Positions 16,442 to 22,959 of a stretch of 32,016 nt of DNA are shown here, one piece after another. Position 1 is the stretch's first letter, and every line of letters begins with the position of its first letter. The DNA comes from Planctomyces sp. SH-PL62. Lineage in GTDB: Bacteria; Planctomycetota; Planctomycetia; Planctomycetales; Planctomycetaceae. The position numbers were made by a program, and so were the translations under genes. Below the pieces are notes generated by a model. That model worked only from the letters and a program-made list of their open reading frames with translations, was not told the origin of the DNA and did not search any database. Where the stretch lies: assembly GCA_945893075.1 (NCBI GenBank), contig CAMDDX010000045.1, positions 1 to 32,016 on the forward strand, read 5' to 3'.

Positions 16442-17002
16442 ATGCGACTTCATCCCTCTGCCGTGTTACTCAGTTGCTCAATTGTGGTTTTAGGTTCGAT
16501 CTTCGGTTGCTCCGGTTCGGATCGGCCTCGAATGGTTCCTGTTTCTGGAATTGTGACCTACAACGGAAAACCAGTTGAGGGGGCTGTTATTACTTTTTCG
16601 TCTCCAGACTCATCGAGACCCGCAGGCGGAAAGACCGATGTCGAAGGTAGGTATAAATTGTATACATTCGAGGAATTCGACGGGGCGGTTTTGGGGCAGC
16701 ATGAAGTTACCATCAGCAAGCCTGATCCTTCCCAGAAGGGTTCCTCAGAGATTAAGGAGGTCGAAGTCGGCGGCTCGACAGGTGGCTCAGATGCTCCGTC
16801 CGGAGCCGGTGCGTTTAAAGCTAAGTCCACTATGCCGACGCAAATTTCGCCACCAGGTCCAGGAACGAAGCTTTCTTCGGTGAATTCTTCGGTGAATTCT
16901 CTGTTGCCAGTAAAATACGCCGTTGCGAAGACGTCCGGTTTGACCGCCAAGGTCGAAGCAGGTAAGGAGAACAAGTTTGACTTTTCTCTAACTGACGAAT
17001 GA
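16442..17002 (+). CDS. Small lipoprotein with carboxypeptidase-regulatory-like (transthyretin-like) domain
   Basis: 186 residues from the ATG at 16442, preceded by AGGAG; the frame is open back to 16352 but the lipoprotein signal starts here. Signal: MRLHPSAVLL, hydrophobic core, SIFGC with Cys at 23. The beta-sandwich pattern is VSGIVTYNGKPVEGAVITF, EGRYKLY and a C-terminus LLPVKYAVAKTSGLTAKVEAG then FDFSLTDE, corresponding to IPEKYAQPDRSGF and FTFDLVD in the copy at 5234. Between sandwich and tail there is a Gly/Ser/Pro-rich linker (about 110-150) with a 12-bp tandem duplication (16873-16896) encoding SSVN twice. It follows the DUF1559 gene by 236 nt and precedes a TPR gene by 91 nt. Confidence 0.82.
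   Translation: MRLHPSAVLLSCSIVVLGSIFGCSGSDRPRMVPVSGIVTYNGKPVEGAVITFSSPDSSRPAGGKTDVEGRYKLYTFEEFDGAVLGQHEVTISKPDPSQKGSSEIKEVEVGGSTGGSDAPSGAGAFKAKSTMPTQISPPGPGTKLSSVNSSVNSLLPVKYAVAKTSGLTAKVEAGKENKFDFSLTDE
16873..16896 (+). repeat. 12-bp tandem duplication inside the lipoprotein gene
   Basis: The unit TTCTTCGGTGAA occurs twice head to tail, with a partial third copy (TTCT). It keeps the frame and repeats SSVN in the linker of the lipoprotein. It looks like a slippage event in a region under weak constraint. Confidence 0.85.
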
Positions 17003-17093
17003 CAAAGATTTGCGACGCTTAAATTTTGTGCGGTATCGGTGGTATTGTCGATGCGTGAACTTGTGTCATTGTGGAATGGCTGGGCATTAACGA

Positions 17094-18248
17094 GTGTGGC
17101 CGCGAATTTCTCGACGACGAATGCGCTGTTTGATTGGGCTGTGCGTAACAATCGGTACGGTACTGGTTGGTTACTGGGTTTGGTATTCCCGCCCACAGCA
17201 ACGTTTTTTTCGTGCGCTTGCGGCCATCGAAAGACGCGATTTTCGAAAGGCTGAAGTTGAGCTATCGCGATTCAGGGCTGAGGAGGACTGCGAAAAGTAT
17301 TTTGATTTTCTAATGGGAGCGATGTTGCTTCGGCATGACAGGCACGAGGCTGCGATTCGCTATTTTTCGCGGACGCAGCCTGAAGGGAAAATGCGTGAGG
17401 TGGTATTGTTGTGGACTGGCGAGTGTCTGTATCGAATGGGGCGACTCGTTGAGGCTCAATGGGCTCTGTCACAGATGACAGAAGAGTTTCCAAAGAATTA
17501 TTTAGGTCATCGCTGGCTGGGTATAGTTTACTACGACTTAGGGATGACCAATGCCGCAGCCTCCGAGCTTCGCCGCGCGTTGGAGCTAAATCCGGCTGAT
17601 TTCCGCCCGCATGCTCTCTTAGCGGTGCTGCACTACGACGTGGGGCAGTACGCAGCAGCCGTTTCGCACTATCGTGCATTGTCAGCGGAGCGTCCCAACT
17701 CCGATGCGAGTTCGAATATGGCAATCGCACTGATCCAGCTCCACGAGTACAGGGAGGCGTTGGATGTCTTGGAGGCCCTGCCAGCCGGTGTTGATGAATT
17801 GATTTTGCAAGCCGAGTGCCACCTCGAGATGGGTGCCCCAGATCGCGCCGCCGAAATGCTAGAGAAAGCCCGTGCAATCGGCCCAAAATCTCGACCAGTT
17901 CTCATCTTCACCGCGCAAAGACTGCTCGACGCGAATAAACCCGCTGAAGCTGCGCCATTGTTGAAACAGGCAGTAGATCAGGATCCGCACGACTTTAGAT
18001 CGCGTTATAAATTGGCGATGACCTACCGTGATTTAGGAGCCCTAGACGATTACTCGCGCGAAATGAGTAGGAGTGAGGAGTCGCGAAAACTGCATGATCG
18101 TTACAGCGAACTTACTCAAAAGCTACGAAAACAACCCAACGATGCAGAAATTCGATACGAATTGAGCGTGGTCGCCGGTGAACTCGGATTTGGCGAGATC
18201 GCGGCACTTTGGAGGCGGGGAGCGGATGCCTTTCGTCCTCTGCCTTGA
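17094..18248 (+). CDS. Membrane-anchored TPR protein (short TPR subfamily)
   Basis: 384 residues from a GTG at 17094; the ATG at 17121 is an alternative and neither has a good Shine-Dalgarno. A basic start (ISRRRMR) precedes one membrane segment (CLIGLCVTIGTVLVGYWVW). TPR repeats follow, for example HRWLGIVYYDLGMTNAAASEL, HALLAVLHYDVGQYAAAVSHY and GAPDRAAEMLEKARAIGPKS (each a helix-turn-helix unit). Near the end QKLRKQPNDAEIRYELSVVAG resembles QLLKTPNNADLRYEAG in the TPR gene at 3746. The closest paralogue is at 12440-13621. It lies in the right-hand unit after the lipoprotein gene and before the CRTAC1 gene, from which it is separated by 478 nt. Confidence 0.8.
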   Translation: MWPRISRRRMRCLIGLCVTIGTVLVGYWVWYSRPQQRFFRALAAIERRDFRKAEVELSRFRAEEDCEKYFDFLMGAMLLRHDRHEAAIRYFSRTQPEGKMREVVLLWTGECLYRMGRLVEAQWALSQMTEEFPKNYLGHRWLGIVYYDLGMTNAAASELRRALELNPADFRPHALLAVLHYDVGQYAAAVSHYRALSAERPNSDASSNMAIALIQLHEYREALDVLEALPAGVDELILQAECHLEMGAPDRAAEMLEKARAIGPKSRPVLIFTAQRLLDANKPAEAAPLLKQAVDQDPHDFRSRYKLAMTYRDLGALDDYSREMSRSEESRKLHDRYSELTQKLRKQPNDAEIRYELSVVAGELGFGEIAALWRRGADAFRPLP

Positions 18249-18726
18249 ACTTTGCAGCATTGAGTTGTTCACAGTGTAGAACGTCAGTATTTCTATGGCG
18301 TTCCGTTTCTCGTTAGTTCTCTCGCCGATGATTTGGTGGTCCGACGTAAGTGCAAAACGCGATTCGGCAGGTGCGCGGTCCTGGAAATTAACGGCACAGT
18401 GACGGTTCGGGCATACGGCGAGGGGCGATTTCAAAATGCAACCGCCTGAACACTCCGGGGTTTCAGGCGAAAAATGGGACCATGAGTCGAGTACGCTGAG
18501 GAAATGATGCGATTGGGAGATGTCACGAAAGCTCCTTGAACAAAACGTGGAGCTAAGTCGCCAGGCAAGTCAAGATCACAGCGACAGTTAAGCTCTGGGG
18601 ATTGGCTCTACGGCTTGGAAAACGTGAAATTACTCGACCTTGGAAACGTGCCGCTGATGCGTTCCTTCGGATCGCACTTATTAGGTAAGTGATGAATCGA
18701 AGTTTGTGAACGATTGAGGCATTGCG
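18249..18726. other. 478-bp gap between TPR and CRTAC1 genes
   Basis: No convincing gene is seen on either strand. It holds one stem-loop at 18443-18469: CGCCTGAA, an 11-nt loop, then TTCAGGCG, followed by A residues and not by a T run, so it is not a standard intrinsic terminator for the upstream genes. The last part should contain the promoter or leader of the CRTAC1 gene, which has GAGG 8 nt before its ATG. Confidence 0.5.
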
Positions 18727-20505
18727 ATGTTTTACCCTGCGATTGCATTGCTACTTTCGATCGTGATTGTTGTTCTCGGATGCGCTCCTCCCGATAGGGA
18801 TTCGGCATCTTCCCGAAGTCCCATCGATGGGTCTCCGCAAGAACAAACGGCATGTCAACCGAAGTCGCTTTCTACCGCTCTGATCGAATCAGACGGAAAC
18901 TCGTCCACACATGGATGGTTTGAGGAAATCCGAGGGGAAAAGCAGCTCGACTTTACCTATCGAAGCGGAAGACACAGCGGCTGCTACTACATTTTGGAAG
19001 GAATGGGTGGCGGGTTGGCTATGATCGATTTCGACGCGGATGGTGATCTTGATCTGTTCTTCACGGGAGGAGGATCGATCAGCGCCACTCCCAACGGCAT
19101 TCAGGGGCTTCCCAATGCGTTGTTTCGAAACGATGGGAATTGGCAATTCTTGAATGTGACGGAGAAGTCCGGTCTATCTCAGCCAGGCGATTATTCGCAC
19201 GGTTGTGCTGTCGTGGATTTCAACCAGGATGGTTCTCCGGACCTCGTGGTGTGTGGCTACGGGGGTTGCCGATTGTACGTCAACCTGCAAGACGCAACAT
19301 TTCGTGAGGTGACTCATGCCGCTCACCTGCAATCAGATGGCTGGAACATTGCGGCTGCGTCGGGAGATTTCGACCAGGATGGCTGGCCCGATCTGTTGAT
19401 TGTTCGTTATTTGAACTGGAGCCCTAACATTGATCGCAGGTGGCACAACGACTTGGGACAGCGTGAAGTCGCGGGCCCCACGTTTTACGACGGGGTCCAG
19501 AGCAAGCTGCTGCGAAATCAAGGCGACGGAACGTTTGAAGACATCACCCACTCCGCCGGATTGCGCGAAGTTGGCAAGGGACTAGGAGCCGTCATCGCGG
19601 ATCTCAATCGCGATGGCTGGCTCGACATTTACGTGGCCAATGACGAGATGGCCAATCATCTGTATTTGGGTCGCGATGAGTTTCCCTTTCAAGAGGTTGG
19701 CATTGAAGCTGGCGTGGCAACTGACGAACTTGGGAATCCGGAAGGCAGTATGGGCCTGGATGTCGGGGACTATGATGGCGACGGAAAGTTGGATCTGTGG
19801 GTCACCAATTTCCGTGGCGAAGATAATGGACTGTACCGAAATCTTGGCGACGGATCTTTCTTGCGAACCACCGCTGCGATGGGCTTGGCAGGCGTGTCAC
19901 GTCCGTTTGTTGGCTGGTCGACCGCATTAGCCGACTTCGATAGCGATGGGTGGCTCGATATTTTTGTGGCAAACGGACATGTGTCCTATCACGATCCGCA
20001 AGCGGCCCTCCAACAGCCGGCACAACTCTTTCGAAATGTCATGGGGAAGCGATTCCAAAATGTTTCTTTTCAGGGTGGCAGCTACTTTCGTGGTCAACAT
20101 ATCGGGAGGGGGGCGGCCGTCGGTGACTTGGACAATGACGGAGCCTTGGACATCGTTGTGTCGCATTTGGATGAACCAGTCAGTTTGCTCAAAAACCGCC
20201 AACCACCGAAGGACTTTGTTCGCGTGAGCCTACGAGCGACTGGTGGCGATCGCGACGCGATTGGAGCGTTAGCAGTGATGACATCGGCCGGACGTCGAGT
20301 GACGAGGTGTGTGCGCAGCGGAGCTGGCTATGGATCGCACTCTGATCAGCGAATCATTTTTCCGGTCGGCGCAGCAGATCCGCTGGAGGTGACCGTCTCC
20401 TGGCCCGGTCGCAAGACCGAGGTTTTTCGAGACCTCAAGACAGGCGTGACGTCAGTTCTCGTTGAGGGAGAAGGGCAGCAAGTCGATGGAACCGCGTCTC
20501 GATAG
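18727..20505 (+). CDS. CRTAC1 family lipoprotein (FG-GAP repeats plus ASPIC/UnbV domain)
   Basis: 592 residues; the ATG at 18727 follows GAGG. Signal: MFYPAIALLL, hydrophobic core, VVLGC with lipidated Cys at 19. The mature protein has FTYRSGRHSGCYYILEGMGG (compare FTYRNGNEAGEVAILESLGG in the copy at 10380) and seven calcium-type loops such as DFDADGDLD, DFNQDGSPD, DFDQDGWPD, DLNRDGWLD, DYDGDGKLD, DFDSDGWLD and DLDNDGALD. The ASPIC/UnbV end is weaker than usual (AIGALAVMTSAGRRVTRCVR, SGAGYGSHSDQRIIFPVG, VTVSWPGRKTE) but recognisable. It overlaps the next TPR gene by 20 nt, so the two are translationally coupled. Location: surface or periplasm. Confidence 0.88.
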   Translation: MFYPAIALLLSIVIVVLGCAPPDRDSASSRSPIDGSPQEQTACQPKSLSTALIESDGNSSTHGWFEEIRGEKQLDFTYRSGRHSGCYYILEGMGGGLAMIDFDADGDLDLFFTGGGSISATPNGIQGLPNALFRNDGNWQFLNVTEKSGLSQPGDYSHGCAVVDFNQDGSPDLVVCGYGGCRLYVNLQDATFREVTHAAHLQSDGWNIAAASGDFDQDGWPDLLIVRYLNWSPNIDRRWHNDLGQREVAGPTFYDGVQSKLLRNQGDGTFEDITHSAGLREVGKGLGAVIADLNRDGWLDIYVANDEMANHLYLGRDEFPFQEVGIEAGVATDELGNPEGSMGLDVGDYDGDGKLDLWVTNFRGEDNGLYRNLGDGSFLRTTAAMGLAGVSRPFVGWSTALADFDSDGWLDIFVANGHVSYHDPQAALQQPAQLFRNVMGKRFQNVSFQGGSYFRGQHIGRGAAVGDLDNDGALDIVVSHLDEPVSLLKNRQPPKDFVRVSLRATGGDRDAIGALAVMTSAGRRVTRCVRSGAGYGSHSDQRIIFPVGAADPLEVTVSWPGRKTEVFRDLKTGVTSVLVEGEGQQVDGTASR

Positions 20506-21649
20506 AAATCAACCAAACTCCGGCAGGTCGCGACTCTTCGTGGCCTGCGGTGTTCTGGCGCTTTCCGCCGCAACGGTCGGCGTGTTCTTATGGCGGCCCT
20601 GGCTTCCTGCTTGGGAGCGTTCCTATGAACAGGCTCAACTTCTGGCAGACAGCAATCCGCGCGAGGCCGAGCGTCTCTTACAACAGTCGATCAACGAGGC
20701 TGGCGGCCGGTTCGGAAATGCTCAGCTCGCACTCTGCCGCCTGAGGGGCCGGCAGAATCGCTGGAAAGAGGCCGCGGTACTGCTTGCGGATATCAATCTC
20801 AAGGACTGCCAATCCCAATCCTTGGACCGTGTTGGACGCGAGGCATTTGCCTCCCAGAAGTGGGTCGTGGCTCAACCGGTCCTGGCCGAGCTATTGCATC
20901 GAGAATCTTCCGATAAGCGCGAGTTACTGGTGCTGCTCAAAGAGGTTTACGGACAACTCGGTCGGTTTGGTGAAATGCGAGAGTGTGTTCAACAATTGAC
21001 GCAACTCGATCCGAGCGATCCCAAAGTTTGGTGGGCCTTGGCGCAGACGTCCGAACAAATGGGACTCAACCTCGATGCGATCGCTGCGTATCGGAATGTC
21101 CTCAAGCAGGACATCCCACAAGACGCCAGCATTCTTGTGATTCAAAAACTATTGGACCTGTTGGTGGAATCAGGAGACGTCGTAGCGGCTCGAAACGAAC
21201 TCAATCATTTGATTGCTCTTCATGGCCGTCAACTGGAATGCAGTTTGACCGAGGCGGAGCTTTTCCGTTTGGAAGGGCGATCTCAGGAGGCACTGACGTC
21301 GATTGAGCAATATGTCGCGGATGGAGGAAAATCGCTGCGTGCGCTGATGATTCGGGGCCTGCTGCGACTTGAGTCAGGTGATGCGGAACTGGCCGCCAAG
21401 GATTTTGAAAATGTCACGCAACGAGACCCGACCTATGAATCAGCTCACTTCAAGTTGGCGGAGACCTATCGGCGTCTTGGACGACTCGAACTTGCTCAGA
21501 AGCATCAAGCTGAGTACGAACGAATCCAAGGAATTCGGTTTGAGGCGGAAGAATTGAAAAAAAGCCAACGGATCCGCTTGACGAGCGATGCCGATCGGGA
21601 ACGCTTGCCGAATTTGCAAGACAGTCCTGACTCGCATTCCAAGAAATAG
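20486..21649 (+). CDS. Membrane-anchored TPR protein, coupled to CRTAC1
   Basis: 387 residues from the ATG at 20486, inside the end of the CRTAC1 gene, with GAAGGGC about 10 nt upstream; an in-frame TTG at 20462 is less likely. A polar start is followed by a membrane segment (LFVACGVLALSAATVGVFLW, about 17-36) and TPR repeats, for example ADSNPREAERLLQQSINEAG, GQLGRFGEMRECVQQLTQLD, EQMGLNLDAIAAYRNVLKQD and ESGDAELAAKDFENVTQRDP. The C-terminus is charged and probably disordered. It is more distant from the other four TPR proteins. The coupling to the CRTAC1 gene suggests that the two products act together. Confidence 0.82.
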   Translation: MEPRLDRNQPNSGRSRLFVACGVLALSAATVGVFLWRPWLPAWERSYEQAQLLADSNPREAERLLQQSINEAGGRFGNAQLALCRLRGRQNRWKEAAVLLADINLKDCQSQSLDRVGREAFASQKWVVAQPVLAELLHRESSDKRELLVLLKEVYGQLGRFGEMRECVQQLTQLDPSDPKVWWALAQTSEQMGLNLDAIAAYRNVLKQDIPQDASILVIQKLLDLLVESGDVVAARNELNHLIALHGRQLECSLTEAELFRLEGRSQEALTSIEQYVADGGKSLRALMIRGLLRLESGDAELAAKDFENVTQRDPTYESAHFKLAETYRRLGRLELAQKHQAEYERIQGIRFEAEELKKSQRIRLTSDADRERLPNLQDSPDSHSKK

Positions 21650-21673
21650 CCGGGCGTCGTTATCCCACGCGTG

Positions 21674-21695
21674 CTTTCGCGGAACGCAAGACGAC
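21674..21695 (+). repeat. Single-arm copy of a dispersed repeat
   Basis: CTTTCGCGGAACGCAAGACG and the next two bases match the right arm of the palindrome at 31631-31652 with two differences in 22 bases. It lies in the 94-bp gap between two convergent genes. Only one arm is present, so it would not form the hairpin. Confidence 0.55.
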
Positions 21696-21743
21696 TCTCG
21701 GACTTGATGCACTACACGCGAGCCGCCGTACGGATCAGCAGCT

Positions 21744-22862
21744 TCAACTGGCGTGACCGCGGGCATTCCAAACGATTAAGAGCGCCATCACGGCCAGCGC
21801 CGCGAGCGCAAGCAGAAGACTGGTGTGACTTCCGGCGGAAGCAGTGTGGGCGGAGTTCGCCAGAGTTGGCTTTGAGACATGTGATGCGTGGCCGGAGGGG
21901 ATCGCGATCAAGGTGGGCTCGGAGTCGGATGTGGAATCGCTCGGGGCGTCCGGCGCAGGGTCAGAGGTCTCGCCAAAGAGTCGATCTTCCCAGTTCATCT
22001 CGCAGAGCAAATCGAAGCCGGGATTTTGTTGTTTGACCTGACACGAGCAGGCACCGCACAGATACCGAGTCAGGTCGCTGATGGAATCGGAATCGACTTC
22101 ACGGGCGGAGAACACCTTCAACACTCGACCGCGACCGAAGACCGGAGCGAGATACGAGTCGCTGGCGAGCGGCGCTTTCGCGAAGCCTCCGTGCAACAGC
22201 TTGACGAGGGCTTGCTCGGCGAGTGAGTCCGCGGAGAGTTCAACGACGGAGAATTTCAGGTGCAGCGGAATTCTGGCACGCAACTCCGAGCCGGGTTGGC
22301 CGACGCCAGGAGGTAGCTCGATTTGGTCGGCAAGGTTTTCGAGTGCTGCATCCAACGCCGCTTTCGCGCGGGCGGCTTGCTGTGTGTCGGTGCCTCGCAC
22401 GAGCAGCCAGACGACGGCGTCCCCTTGCAGCAAGCGCTGCGCGACGTCGCGACGTGCGGGTGACGTCGCCAAGGTGTCTAAGAACGGATCGCTCAATCGT
22501 CCTTGCCACACGATGGATTGCCCGGTGACTTTTCGTGGCGTGCGCACGACGACCGTCGGCAGCGGGGCGTCCTTCAGCGACTGCCACAATTCGAGCAAAT
22601 CGGCCGGCACGCGGTCGTCCAAATCGCAGCGCACGACTTCCAGATTCGCCTTGCCGCCATTGTGAACAGCCCAGTCTTCCAGTTGATTCAGGCGTTTCGA
22701 ATCCGCTTCATTCAAAGTTCCGCGAAAGAAGACGGAGACTTCAAACAGGTCAGGAGACCAACGCTCCAGCGCAAATCGAAACACCGGGATCGAGCACGCG
22801 GGCAGCGATTGCACCGACGCCAAGAACGCCAGCAGAGTCAGAGCGAAGAGACGCAGCGACAT
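21744..22862 (-). CDS. Exported protein of unknown function with C-terminal membrane anchor
   Basis: 372 residues, not recognised as a family of known function. An N-terminal signal peptide (MSLRLFALTLLAFLASVQS) is followed by ACSIPVFRFALERW, where the first Cys could be the mature N-terminus. The central region contains FEVSVFFRGTL, LEVVRCDLDD and TVVVRTP, an alternation that could be a thioredoxin-like fold without the CxxC site. A cysteine-rich motif LCGACSCQVKQQNPGFDLL lies near residue 270. A low-complexity Ser/Pro/Asp linker precedes a C-terminal membrane helix (LLLALAALAVMALLIVW). Similar architecture occurs in planctomycete hypothetical proteins encoded near transport genes, from memory only. 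It is the last of the minus-strand block and faces the TPR gene at 20486 convergently. Confidence 0.7.
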   Translation of the reverse strand: MSLRLFALTLLAFLASVQSLPACSIPVFRFALERWSPDLFEVSVFFRGTLNEADSKRLNQLEDWAVHNGGKANLEVVRCDLDDRVPADLLELWQSLKDAPLPTVVVRTPRKVTGQSIVWQGRLSDPFLDTLATSPARRDVAQRLLQGDAVVWLLVRGTDTQQAARAKAALDAALENLADQIELPPGVGQPGSELRARIPLHLKFSVVELSADSLAEQALVKLLHGGFAKAPLASDSYLAPVFGRGRVLKVFSAREVDSDSISDLTRYLCGACSCQVKQQNPGFDLLCEMNWEDRLFGETSDPAPDAPSDSTSDSEPTLIAIPSGHASHVSKPTLANSAHTASAGSHTSLLLALAALAVMALLIVWNARGHAS

Positions 22863-22890
22863 GATTCACGACCAAGGTGGACGGGCAAAG

Positions 22891-22955
22891 GTAGCCACGT
22901 TCGCCAGAACGTGGGTGGGTCAACGGTAACCCCACGTTCTGGCGAACGTGGCTAC
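22891..22955. repeat. Perfect 25-bp inverted repeat (REP-like hairpin)
   Basis: Left arm 22891-22915 begins GTAGCCACGTTCGCCAGAAC; right arm 22931-22955 is its exact reverse complement; the loop is 15 nt. There is no T run on either side, so it is not a textbook terminator, though such a stem would stall or protect transcripts. It fills the gap between two minus-strand genes, ending 5 bp from the stop of the 1301-residue protein gene. Confidence 0.9.
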
Positions 22956-22959
22956 AAAC

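Noticed and set aside
18443-18469. Intrinsic terminator after the TPR gene
   Set aside because: The stem is good but it is followed by A residues and not T, and it lies about 190 nt from the stop, so it is reported only as a stem-loop.
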